Source: Diphasiastrum complanatum
Lineage: Eukaryota > Streptophyta > Lycopodiopsida > Lycopodiales > Lycopodiaceae
DNA length: 64,000 nucleotides
Direction of reading: 5' to 3'
Assembly: GCA_029204225.1 (NCBI GenBank)
Contig: CM055092.1
Coordinates: 63,316,622-63,380,621 of the forward strand
Position numbers and translations under genes: made by a program. Below the pieces are notes generated by a model, which had not been told where the DNA came from, ran no database searches, and saw only the letters and a program-made list of their open reading frames with translations. This document shows, piece after piece, positions 20,671 to 33,960 of this stretch (position 1 is the first letter of the stretch; every line of letters starts with the position of its first letter).

Positions 20671-23600
20671 AAGAAGAAAGAAAGCTTTATTAATGTCTTT
20701 TCCATGCCAAAAGGCATATAAGACTAGTAAATGTACATGTCAAGTATGTGGTAACAATGGGAGCATATGAAACGTCTCCAAAACAGTAACATAAATAGCA
20801 AATTTAAAGCTATGAACTGAAATAGATGTGATGATATATGAAACGTGTGGGAGCATGTATACTGCTAAACGTCATGAGTGGGGTATGACACTATCATCCA
20901 ATCCTGTCCTGCTAATGCTATAAAAGGATGTAATACGGGCCGCATGGAGGACCACTGGTGGTCGCTGACGTCGTCTAGGAGGGTGAAGAAGTCTCCTCGT
21001 GATAAGTCGAGTAGCTTGTGCTGCAACATGGGTATGTGTGGGGCACTGTCTCCGATCTCTATGGGAAGGTAAGTCATCATGACCATCATCATCATCATCA
21101 TCAAATACTAGGTCTCGTCCTCACACTAGCACGCATGCTATGAGTGCAAACATTCATCAAAGATGCATATTTTTATTATCATTTTAGGAAGCTCAATTTT
21201 GCATGGATGTGACTAAGCTATTTAGGTTACACACATAGTCCTTATCACACTTGTATGCATCTCATGTAATTGGTTTTGACTCTTTCAAGTTTGGCAAATA
21301 TTAGTCAGCAATTTGCAAGACTATGAGATCTCAATTTTACTCTTACTGTACTATGCATGTTTTTTACTTAGGTCATGGTGGTAACTTGTAGTCCAAACGA
21401 TGGTCAACTTGAAACTAAATGCTACAATAATCAACAAAAGCTGTAAGTTCTATGTGGTTATGACTGGAACTTCTAATGTGGTAGATTCATTGATTATGTG
21501 TAGTATGTTGAAGAAACATTACCATGTGAATCATGATATTGATAAGCGTGTGGCTGGTGCAACAGAGGGAAAGAGAATATTCTGCTGAACAATCAGCCCA
21601 AGTCATCAAGGCCTATCATACGCTTTTGCCCCCATTATCTAGAGCGACCTACATGGTACAACCTTTATTTCTTTGTGTCATTTGGTTGTTTTCTTGTACT
21701 ATGACGTATATGTGTACATCACTGTTGAATTTATCGTATGAAATATAGAATATTAATGGCATATCATGTGTGCATCTTGAAATTGATGAGGTAGTACCAA
21801 TTCTCCAAAAGATTATATGCTTAATGTTGTGGTTAAATTGATGGCAGAAAATGAATATTGTCACTAACTTTGCATTTTGTTGTTTCATCTTCCTTAATTT
21901 TGACGTATTCAGATTCTTTCAAAAGAAAATGACTCTTGGGCTTGAAAGAATGGTGTTAAATATTGTCACACTTATCAATAGGAAGTTTTATGTAATTATA
22001 GGTAGCCTTTTTGGAATTATAGTGCAACCAAACACATGTTAAGTGGTGTCACCAGAATAATCTTTTGATTGAAGATTTTGGTGTTTAGGAAAAAACGATT
22101 TTGAACCTCAAGTCAACCAATAAAAATCTAGAAAATTGTCTCTTCCATATCATATACCTTGACTAATCTGATCTCTAGTTAAAATTGGTAGAATGGTAGT
22201 TGTTATTCCACATGGTGAAAGGCTAAAGATAAAAAGGTTGCCGAAGAAGTAGGAGGTTCTTCCTCGTAACATTTTGTTAATATAAATCGCTAGTGAAAAA
22301 TCATGTTGTATAGTTTATGATTGCTAATCTTCAAGTAAAAAAAGCTGAGTGGATTATATTTCATGGAAAGATTTCACATGATAAAATTTGCTGGTTTGGA
22401 GGTCAACAACACCATACTTCACAACTTTGACTTGGATAAACTTATCAAACTATGTTCTCTTACTACTTGTTAGTGTTTTTTTGGACCGCTTTCTTGCAGT
22501 TACACATTCAAGGAATTGATGTGGAGGAAGAGGGAACAGTGGAGGATGTTGATCTATTGATGGAGGTAATGAGTGTGGGCACACACTTTTGTACTAGTAG
22601 TTACAAGATAGGTTCATTATGAAATCATGACAATACCTTACTTGTCTCAACTCTTTTTGTTGGTATTGTACTACTCACCAACAGGCAAGATCAAGATAAT
22701 GTTTTATGCAAAAATATATCCTTGCATATTATACAAAAAAAAAAGAAGATTTAGCAACTTCTGTGCTTATCAATAATGTTTAAAATAATGAAAGTTTAGG
22801 AAATTTCCATTGATGTGCTCAAGTCATAGACATAAATTCGAAGCATCATACTTATTTGAGTACTTTAAAGATTAAACTAGGAGTGTTAGTTTTTGCATGT
22901 TCATGACTTTGACTATTTCAAAGCTTGCAGATAATGGAGATGCAAGAAGCAGTAGAGGCAACAACTGATGTGGCAAAATTACAAATATTTTTGAACAAGG
23001 TTGATATCGGTTTTCATCTATCTTCCTTGTCCAATATCACACACATAATATACTTGTACCGATTTGCTCAAAATCTTGAGGGGGAAACAATTTGAACACA
23101 AACGACCTAAAAGTTGGGGCTTGTAGCATGTATCTTGCACTTATCATTTGTGGCGTAGCTTTTGGAACTGCACTTTTATCAATAACAATAGGATAGCTAA
23201 TAGATATCTTACATTAATGTGAAAATAACCTCCATGTTATAGATGGGTCTCTCTTCATATGCTTTCTTGCATGTTTTCATATGAAAGGGTGAGAAATGAT
23301 TAGGTCCTTAAAGTGTCACTGTTAAGTGCGAGAGCGATGCATTATTGGGATACAAGAGTAACTTTGTCTATACAAGCCTAAGTTGCAAAGCTTGATAGGT
23401 AGTCCAAAACTCTTATTACTATTCAACTATTTGAAATATCATGTGCGCATGTGCATGATGTGTGTTATGTATTAACCTAAATCTATATTTAAATTGTATC
23501 AGTGAATTTCAATTTTAGTCTATAATACATATTCGTATATAATCTATATCTATTTCATTGATATATCTATATAGGTACTAAATGATTATCTATAGTCAAC

Positions 23601-26600
23601 ACCACATTAGTGAAAGACCACTCAAGAACATTCATAGAGCATCATAACAAAAGGCTCCCTACTTTGTTTTGACTCCCAACAAAACAATGAATGTGTCCCT
23701 TTTAAAGAATCTATCAGAGACACCAATTCTCCCATTGGAATTGTCTCTTGAGGCCTCAAGGCCTAAGGTACAAATAAAGGTGGATATAAGCCACATTCCT
23801 TAAGTGTACCGAAATGCATAGAAATACAATGTAAGCTAATGAAAATACTTTTGTATGTATTTAAAATATTTGTGTATTCATAGTGTCTTTAGAGAAGAAT
23901 TCAAGCCGAGCAAAATAGTTTTGTATGTTGTTCAAAGTTTTTGTAAATCCAGGGCATTTTGAAAGAATGAAGAAAAACTTTCTTCAGTATAGTGGGTGTA
24001 AGGATCGCCAAGTGAAGATCTACCTAGATCCTATTGCATGCAACCAAAAGACACCTGTGGAGCCAAACCACCCAACCAACAGGAAACGGATAGTCAAATC
24101 CCTAACCGCTTTACCACTGAGCCATGGTGACTGAATACAAGAGAGGAGAGGGTCCTGGCTCTTGGAAACAACAAAATTGAAGGAGGAGTAGGGCGAGTTT
24201 CTACAAGATATATAGGCCCCAAAAGCTGAGGAATATCCCTATAGAATCCCCTATTCCAAGCCAAAAACATTTGATCTCCTATTCTTGCACCTACAAAAGC
24301 TCCATAGGTCCAATTAGAGCACCTGAGCCCTGACAAGGTTATTAATTACATTTTTGGCCTAGTCCGGAATGAGGTGGCGTAACTAATAATCTCGTACACT
24401 GGATTACCGGATATCCAAGTCTAGGATTATTCTGAATCCTATATACAGGACGTGGACGTAACATTCTTCTCCCCTTAAACAGGTTCTATCCTCAGAACGG
24501 GAAAGAAGTTCATAAAGCAACCCTTTAACTTTCACACTTACCCAGAAAATCATTACCAAATATCAATTAAGTACTTAGAGATGGAACAATTTTCCAGTTG
24601 TTTATCTCTACTCTGAAGTACTAAATTTGCTTTCAAAAGTACACTAAGTAGTAAATTTCCCTATTGGGTTTGATTCTCTCCAAACTAGTAATGTCACCTT
24701 CATGTAAATTCATTTTACATGAACTACTGGTGAATTATCATCTTACATTGGAGATAAATGTTCAAAAGTTAAAGAAACAAACAATTATAGTCCAAGACTA
24801 TCCACAATTTCTTGTAGATTTTTTATAAATGCTTCTTGGTACAAATACCCTTATAATCCAAAATCTAATATATAACAGTTTATTCTCTCAGAATCTCTAG
24901 GAGAACCATCAAGATAAGAATGATTTTAACTCAGCCCTAACATTTTGTCTTGGCTCAAACTATGGATCAATTACCGCCCCTCCTCTCCTCCATGCCTCAC
25001 CTTACACTTTTTTTGCACCTCATCTCTGTCTCACTACAGTAGATACTTGGTCTTATACCATCCGATGCCCTTGGACACAATAGCCAACCACTCTCCATAG
25101 AGCTGCACCCTTTTCCTTCCCTTCTAGACACAACAAAACCAAACTTAACATTTAAATCCTCACAATACTTGATATGAAAGGATGTCATCAAGTTCATCTT
25201 CACGTTCTCCTAGTTTGTGCTTCCTCTCTCCACCTAGTCAAACATCAGTAACGCACCTTATTATGATATCAGGTGACCTACATTGAAGTTGAGAACAAGT
25301 GCCTCATTGACCTCTTGTACAACTCATCATCAAGCTCCTTTTGGCATCAAGTTTTCAAGAGCCTTTCCCCCCCTTTGGACTATATATTTGGACCTAGTAT
25401 GCCACCACATGAATCCACGACAAGCCCAATCACCATTTCACCTACACCTTATGAGTTTGCCTAATTCAGTATATTGGATGTGTGTGAAGGCATTTATAGG
25501 TGGAAATGTAATTGTGCATCTTGGTACTCTCATGCTTTGTGACCATTCGAGATATTTGTATCATGCCTTACTGAGGAAATACATGACTTTATCCGATGGT
25601 TTTTATGTTGTGCACATAATCTCAAAGGCTGAGATTTTGTGCTTTCAAAAAGCCGAATTTCTTCTTGGTGGCAAAGCAATCGAAATTTTTTTGCTATGGT
25701 AGTGGAGTTGAATGCTGGTTTATTTGGAACAAGCTTCTTGAAGTTCACTTTCGAGATTGTCAACGTATTTGATGGTTTCTGATTTGTTAGTGGATGTGCT
25801 TTTCCATCATTATGAAATGATCGTTTCCTGTTTGATATGGCCATTAGACAAGTTGTTTTATGGGCATAACAAAGGAAAAATTTCCAGCATACTTTTGTTT
25901 CAAACTTTTGGTGAAATTACTAGCATAATTTGCAGTTGGAATCACTGCTTCTCGTTAAGCCATAAGGTGATTTTTAGAAGCTGAAATTGGTGGAAGCTTA
26001 AGGCTTGGAGCTACCCTTTTTTTTTTGTAAGCTTTGTTAGGTGTTGTCACATCTGTGATTCACAGTTAATTCTTTGAGAAACATGTGGTGCTGTGAAGGA
26101 GAAAAATTTCCAGCAAGTCTCTCTTATTTAAGAAAATAGTTGAGAACATTTTTTCTTAGCTTTTTTAATCTGTGAATCTGACAAAGCAAGCTTCTAGGAT
26201 GAAAAAACATCTACAAACCGTTATGCTGTGATGGAAGGCTGCAAAACAATCTGTTCTGAGGTCGAATCAGTGAATCAGATTTTTTTCTGATTACACAACC
26301 TATAGGCACATTGTTTGCTTTCCCACCCTGCGTGAAAACAGCATTAAACTGTAGACTGCAAACTAGCTATTAACGACTTTGTAGCAACTCTGATCTGCAA
26401 AAGAAATCAGATTTAAAGTCGTTAAAAACTGATTTTCTGGTTTTGCTTTACTGAGAGTTGGAAAGCAGATGAAAGCATGGCATAAAGGTTTGAAACTGCC
26501 CTCCTCCACAAGCGTTGGCAACGCTCCCGATGTGCCCTCCTTCCTGCCTGCACCTGCGCGTGCAGATCCCTTAATACAGCACTATCTCTCTCTCAAGCGC

Positions 26601-29600
26601 GCTCCCCTTCTCTTATTCGGATCCTCTGTTGAGTGCTGGAGGAGTTCGGGTCACTGGTGAGAGAGGCTCGGGCGACTGGAGAAGGTGGGGGGGGAAGGGG
26701 CTTATTAGAAAGTTTAACTTTCTAATTGTTTTGCATGGGGGGGGAGGGGGGTAAAGTGTAGATCGTTTTTTATTTTTTCTCTGATCAGAGCAAATCGATA
26801 TTTGCACTCATATTCGGCTTAGTCTTTTTCAGAAAGCAATTGTGCAGCACTTGCATCCAGTAAGGGTTTTGGTCTTTGCAATTGTTTTATTAACTCTTTG
26901 CCGAGTTACGTGAGTCGCTAGTAATAAGTTGAGCTAGCAAGTACTTTTCTATTACTTTGCCGTTTTCATGTTTTAACTTAATCAAACTGGCTAATGTAGT
27001 TTGGCGTTCCCGTAATTGGACAAGAATGTACGCCATATTTTGACCGGTTTCTCTTGTTGAGAGTAAGCCGATTGGTTTAAAGCATGCGACGCGTGAAGCC
27101 GTGTGTGTGGTTCATGGAACTCCAATACGGCAAGTTGCAATTGAAAATGCAATATCGGTTTAAACCTATTACAATTTGCTAAGTTTGAATGGAAAAATGA
27201 ATTTTATCGGTCATTTATGAAGGGAAAGCTTCCTCTCAGTGGAGGAACTTCCTTCACATTCGGCATACTGGTTGAATTCTTTGTGGAATTCTGCAACACT
27301 TGTTAGTCAATTTGGTGACCTGAGATAAAATTTGATCATTTGCTTTATGGGGAACTATGAATTAGTGATTTATATCCGTGAAATCACATTTTTGACCAAA
27401 GCACCGGTCAAAATACTCTGAAACTTGTAATTAAGCCTATTGATGAAGACAAATTTTTATTTGAGTTATGGTAGTTCACCAAAAGATATAATCAAGCAAC
27501 CGATTTGTTGTAAGCAATGAAATGCCGTAATTGAATTATTTTGAGGAATCGTAAGGCCCAAGGGGCAAAATTTCTTCGGAAATTTCAAGTTTCATGTTAC
27601 ATGAACTTTCTAACTTGGATCTCTTTAAGAATCGGAAAAATTTGAAAGGAGTGAGTCAACTTAAGAAACTCTAAGGTTGAATAAGGTTCATTTGCAATTT
27701 TTGCACGAATAAGTAAGTTCAACCCGAGAGAACTTATGTTTGAGTCATCATAATCAAATTTACTTAGATTGAATTCCCACTCAATCTTTTCCATTAATGA
27801 ATTTGTCACTCAAGGAATGTTGGGGACCGGAGAGATTAAGAAAAGGATAAAGAAAAACATGAGTTGGAATTTGTACTGTAAAATTGGAATTCGGGGAATT
27901 CTTGAGAACTTTGATAGTACCGTTTAATTTTTATGAGTCATTTGTTGGATATAGAGATTTTACAAATTTCTATGAGACAAATTTATTCCAATGAAATCAA
28001 TCGATTATTGGATGATTAAATCAGGAAGTGGATGGTCTCCGTGGAGGAAGAATTTGTGGTATGGGACGCAGGGGATTCCAAAACGGAGGTCTGAAACTAA
28101 CTGGACCGAGTTGACTATAGTACGGCCGTAAATCTGAATGATGCTAAATACTATTGGTCATAAGAGGGTGTTTTGTCGGAAATTAGAGGTATTGGTCATG
28201 ACCCCTTCTGGATATCTCAAATTTAACCTTGAAAGCTATTTCCTTATTCAGAGAATGTATTAAGTGAATTTCTCTATATTAGCCTAGCCCGATTTCAAGT
28301 GATTCCTTGAATGGTAAATAGTTCTACCCGACAACCTTGGACGATATCACATGATTTGTTAGTAAAATTGTTTTCTGATATATAATTACTCTTTCTTGAA
28401 TAATGAATGAATCCTTTTCTGATTTAATGGGTCAATTCTTTATGAGGTAACAACAAAAGTCTTGGGGAAAGCCATTCAAATAAATGTGTTGGGACATTAA
28501 CGATATTAAGTTACGTTGATGCAACAGATCTTTTTGATTTTCAAGATTTTCTAAAGTTCTTCTTCTACACGTCTTGGAAACTTGTGTGATTTCCTCGAAA
28601 AAGGGGGAGAAGAAGATGAAGTGAAAGATATCTATGAGAAATATCTATTGCATAGATTCTTGGAGGAATCCGTAATATGGATAGACAAAAGGACCTATTT
28701 CTAGAATCAGGATCGATAGGATATTCTTAATACCGCAAAAATCTCCTAAAGGATGTTGTGATATCTCGTTAGAAGATGGAAGGGAAGAGAAACTTAGGAA
28801 GTATTCTTGTAATAGATGAGTTGCTGATTACGAATCCGATCGATTTGTATCAGGACTAGAGAGTTCAATTACAAGAAGAGGTTTGTTGAAACCTATTCCT
28901 TGTTGGTTGTATTCAACTTGATCTTAGAGTGAATAAGGATCCGAGAGTTCTATTACAAGAAGAGGTTTGCTGAACCTATTCCTTGCTGGTTATATTCTTT
29001 TGAAATAATCTCCGATTGAGATTTTGGTTACGAAATAGCACTCTTTGAGAAATATTCTCTCTTAGAGTTAACTGGGTTACAGGATTCTCAGTTGAAAATG
29101 TGCTGCTTACAGATTGTGTAAAATTTGTAGAGATATGCTATGTAGTGAATCTTTGAGGGATAATAAATTCTTTTGTACAAACTTATAATGTTGTGAATCT
29201 ACAAAGTGTTCCTTGGACTAAGTTTATATGCATGCATAAACTAGTCGGTAAAACATAGACATATTGATGAGAATTGTATAGAGACAATTTCTCGCTAGGT
29301 AATAGTAATATCTCGATGAGAATTGCTTATTGACCTAGGTGGGATTAGAATCAGATTGAATGTGGTGTTTTGGATCCACACCTAGACATTCAAATATTTT
29401 CTAAATCTATTACAACTAACCGAGTCAGGAGCACTACTTTTGAGTTAGTTGTTTGAATCAACAATATAACCTTCCATATGGATATTGTTATTGAAATGTA
29501 TTGCTTATAAGTCGCAACCTTTATGAGTCATTTTTGGATTCATTTAGAGGGGTTTTGTGCATAAAATACACGAGAACTTTTGGTTTTAATCTTTTTCCGA

Positions 29601-32600
29601 TTGGAAAAAGATGGAATGCTATCCCGGAAATTCAGGTGGAGTTGGATAGTTGATGGAAAGCCAAAAGTCAGAACTTTTCGTAAAAAAGTTCCGGTTAATC
29701 TTAAGTTATTCTAGATTAGAACTTAAGAGTAATAGAATCTAGACGTATTCTAGATTGGAACCCTAACTTGGGAATGACACTTCCATGTCTAGAATAAGGG
29801 CACTTTGAGAACAATTCTTATAAAGATCGTAAGTGAAGTCCGAAACTTTCCTCGTGGAAAGGACTTTTTAGAGCAACTCATGTGTCTTATAGGAATTGTA
29901 ATATCCACGTTCTCTTATTATCGAGTATTGGATAAGGATACAAGGAATTATGATTGACAAATCATAGTTCAGATTCTAGTTCATACCATAGATGCACTGC
30001 GTTTCTGAAACGCGTTTCAAAATCGCGTTCAGAAACGCGGTTCTGAAATTTTTTAAAAAATTCCAGAAACGTTTTTATATATATATATTGTAGGAAAGCA
30101 AGAGACAAGTCACCAAGATCTAGTTATCAATCAATCTCCACAAGAAACAAGAGAGAAGAGGCTGGGCGACCAACTCTAAGAGAGAGAGAGAGAAAACAAC
30201 AACAAGAGCAATGGAGAGCCAAACTGTATAAAATGGAATACACAATGAGCATCTAAGTACTTTACCTGGATGTGACCAAATGCCACCAAACCCTAAGGTT
30301 AACCACTTACTAAATGTAGGGCACCCCCAAAAGTCAAGATAGGGCCTCTAAACAAAATTAGACCCCTAAGGACCCACGAGTCAGTACATGACCAAAATTG
30401 GGTCCAACTGAACTTAAGACAAACTTAAGGTGGCCTAAATAACTAAATACCCATGGTTACACAAATCTCGACCTTTTGGGTCAAAGTAACCTATGGATTA
30501 ACTTCAACATAGTCATTTATTTCTAACACCCTCCTTAAATGACAATGCAAAAACTGAAATCTTCACTATGTAACAAAACCAACACGTGGTATCAAATTTA
30601 AAGCTTTGCATAAAGCTTCAAATCTGACTCTAGGCAACGCCTTAGTGAAGAGGTCCGCAATATTATCCTCCGTAGGACAATATTCAAGTAAAATGTCGCC
30701 ATCATGAAGTCTCTCCCAAACAAAGTGATAATGGATCTCGATGTGCTTCGTCCTCGCATGAAAAACAGGATTCCGTGCACTGGCAATAGCACTTTGACTA
30801 TCACTCAAGATAAGAGTGGCTGAGGGCTCGCCAAACTTCATGTCAACGAGTAGTCTTCTCAGCCATAAACACTCTGTCGTGGCTGAAAATATCGCTCTAT
30901 ATTCTGCCTCACTAGAAGAAGTAGCAACAGTGAGCTGCTTTTTACTTGACCACGAAATTGCAGAATTACCATAAAAGAAGCAATGTCCACTTGTAGAGCG
31001 TCTAGTGTCTTGATCTCCACCCCAATCCGAGTCACTAAAACCAACCAAACATGCATCATCACAAGCAGGAAAAGTCACAAAATGGATGCACTTTCCAATG
31101 GATTCGGTCCTCATTGGACCACAAACATCACTATGAACCAAATCAAATTTATCAAGAACCCTTATAGTTCCATCAATTGGAAAAGGTTTCCTTTGAAACT
31201 TTCCAAGTATGCACCCCTCCCTTCCGGCTGTTCAATAGTAGGAATGTCTTCTACTATATTAAATGTCTTCAGCTTCTTCAAACTTGCAAAGTTGAGATGC
31301 CCAAACCTTGCGTGCCACAATTCAGCCAACTCCAATGATTGTGATGTAGAAGCAACAAGACATGTAGAGGGAATTCGTCGCTCATAGGTATCCATAATGA
31401 ATAAGCCAGCATGCATCGTTCCCGAAACAATAATCAAGAGTGATATTTTAGGATCCTTGACAAGACACTTATCTTCTTTGAACTCAACAACTAGTCCTTG
31501 CTTCAACATAGTTGAAACTGAAAGAAGATTCTTCTTGATTCCCGGAACATAAAGCACATTCTTAATGTACTTTTCTTCACCATTAGGCAAAATGATGGCT
31601 ACAATTCCAATTCCATGAATAGAATAAGATCCATCATCCGCACATTGTACCTTACTTCCATTTTGCACTTTTACTAATTTAGTAAATGCTTCTTTGCGAG
31701 AAGTCATATGACGAGTAACACCACTATCAATCACCCATTCAATGGGCTGAAAATCAGCAACTTGCGAAACAGAATCTGAATTCCTGATACATGTAGTAGT
31801 ACTAGTAGAAGCAATATTAGACACAAAAGCATAGTCTTGGTTGAAGAGATCACCACTAACTTCAAGCTCTTGCTCCAAAGTAGCAAGTGAAGCACTAGTA
31901 TTAATTCCTTTACTCTCCTCTTTCGCAAGCTTCTTCTTACAATCCTTGATGAAGTGCCCATACCTTTTGCAATAATGGCACTTCCCTTTCTTCTTTTGAG
32001 TGCTGACATCTTGACCTCCAACGGGCTTTTGCTCATCCTTGGAAGGAGGCTTCCCCTTTCCTTTTGACTTGCCTTTGCCCTTGCCTTTCGTGAAGAAAGC
32101 TTGATCTTGTTGAGTGTCACCCGCAAAGTTTGCTCCTCTTGAAGCAGTCCAACAAGTTCATCAAAGGAGAGTTGTTGTCCCCTAAGAGAGATACTCAAAG
32201 ATGAAACAAATGGAAGATAAGATGAAGGTAATGAGTTGAGAGTAATGGAAACAAATTGAGCATCCTCAATTATCTCATCAATATTAAGAAGCTCCTCACG
32301 AAGATCCTTGATCTTCGTCAAGTGATTGGTCACTTGATCCCCTTCTTGCATCTTCAACAAAGAAAGCTGATTTTTGAGATACACCACTCTTGCTGGATTT
32401 TTGACTCTATACATAGTATAAAGTGTATCACACGCACTTTTAGATGTCTTACAAGACCTAATATGAGGTAAGATAGATCTTTTCACAGCAAGAGCAATCA
32501 GAGAATGTGCTTGTGCATCCCTTCTATCCCACTTCTTTTGTTCTTCCGAAGATGGAGAAGATGATGTTGATGATGATGATCCACGAGGTGTAGGAGGTGC

Positions 32601-33904
32601 CAAAGACGGAGGCCTTTCCTCATCACCATTGACCAGATCCCACAGCCCTTTCGCTATGAGAAGATTCTTCATCATGTAACTCCACAAGGAGTAGTTTGTG
32701 CCATCCAACCGATCTTCACTAAACAAAGAACCGATAGCTTCCAATTCTTTAGCCATTACCTCCAACAAAATTTCAGCTTGTAGTAGATAGGAAAGAGAGC
32801 CTTTCCACAACCAAATCTACTCAAAAATTTGCAGCAAACAAAGAACTGAAAGTAGGAGCACAAGATATCTTTCAATCTGCAACCAAAGTGCCCAGAAGAT
32901 AATGGATAGATGGCTGTCTTTCTGCACAAAAAAACTAGCTTCTTGAAAATTAGGTTAGCTTCGATTGAAGCCTACACCGAAACCCAATTAGGAAGCCAAA
33001 TAGTGTGATCAACACACACTCCAATAGGGCTGTTGAAAGCACCCTACTACTTGCTAAGAATCTGCAAATTTCCAGCCACAAGTTGACCTAACCCTGAATA
33101 GGGTTTGCTGAATTTTGGGCGCCCTCCTACACAAATGCAAACCTGAAAACAAAAACAGCAAGATAGGGAGACACCACAACCAAAAATCAGTTGCAGATTT
33201 TTGGGCACCCTCCTCCAAACAAAACTTGCTGAAAACTGGTTGCATAAAAATCAGATTTGAGATTCTGATTTTTGGGTGCCAAAAATTGCTCCTCCAAGAT
33301 CTCTGATGGTCGCCCTCCTTCAACCTGAAAAGAGACAAAAAAGCTGATCCAAACTCCACTTGAAAAGATCAGCAAGATGCTGAAATTTCACAACAAAAAG
33401 CAGAGAAGCTCCTCTTCTGGTAGGGCGCCAACAACAAGCTTGCTGCAGATCCGGTAGCTCTGATACCATGTAGGAAAGCAAGAGACAAGTCACCAAGATC
33501 TAGTTATCAATCAATCTCCACAAGAAACAAGAGAGAAGAGGTTGGGCGCCCAACTCTAAGAGAGAGAGAGAGAAAACAGCAACAAGAGCAATGGAGAGCC
33601 AAACTGTATAAAATGGAATCCACAATGAGCATCTAAGTACTCTACCTGGATGTGACCAAATGCCACCAAACCCTAAGGTTAACCACTTACTAAATGTAGG
33701 GCACTCCCAAAAGTCAAGATAGGGCCTCTAAACAAAATTAGACCCCTAAGGACCCACAAGTCAGTACATGACCAAAATTGGGTCCAACTGAACTTAAGAC
33801 AAACTTAAGATGACCTAAATAACTAAATACCCATGGTTACACAAATCTCGTCCTTTTGGGTCAAAGTAACCTATGGATTAACTTCAGCATAGTCATTTAT
33901 TTCT

Positions 33905-33960
<56 letters not shown>

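Larger units (their letters stand above)
20605..20780 (-). mobile_element. LINE copy C: 3' end
   Basis: Minus strand: TTTACTAGTC then hairpin (20717-20704), GGAAAAGACATTAATAAAG, CTTT-rich tail and (CT)n. The 3' end matches LINE A closely. How far C extends above 20780 is unclear: a minus-strand open frame (20865-21104) has no recognisable domain, and an (ATC)n tract at 21074-21102 may mark its 5' limit. Confidence 0.68.
13229..21565 (+). other. HSCB intron 2 (8337 bp), repeat-filled
   Basis: Contains a 205-bp duplication, a weaker ~78-bp duplication (about 14347-14500), a minus-strand gypsy RT relic (16190-16965) and the three-copy LINE array (17113-20780). Acceptor is GCAACAG|AGGGAA. Confidence 0.88.
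30089..33908 (-). mobile_element. Ty1/copia element with two 440-bp LTRs, internally deleted
   Basis: A complete insertion unit of 3820 bp: LTRs at 30089-30528 and 33469-33908, perfect tRNA-Met primer site (33457-33468), polypurine tract (30529-30536), gag, protease, a stub of integrase, RNase H. It is flanked by TATAT on both sides and sits inside a (TA)n tract. By eye the LTRs differ at about 11 of 440 positions (about 2.5%), so insertion is fairly recent. Most of integrase and all of RT are missing, so it cannot move alone. It lies antisense in HSCB intron 5. Confidence 0.93.

Noticed and set aside
24060-24135. tRNA-derived SINE on the minus strand (GGCTCAGTGGTAAAGC resembles a box A)
   Set aside because: Box B is a poor match, no tail or target duplication is visible, and it overlaps the inner end of a probable LTR.
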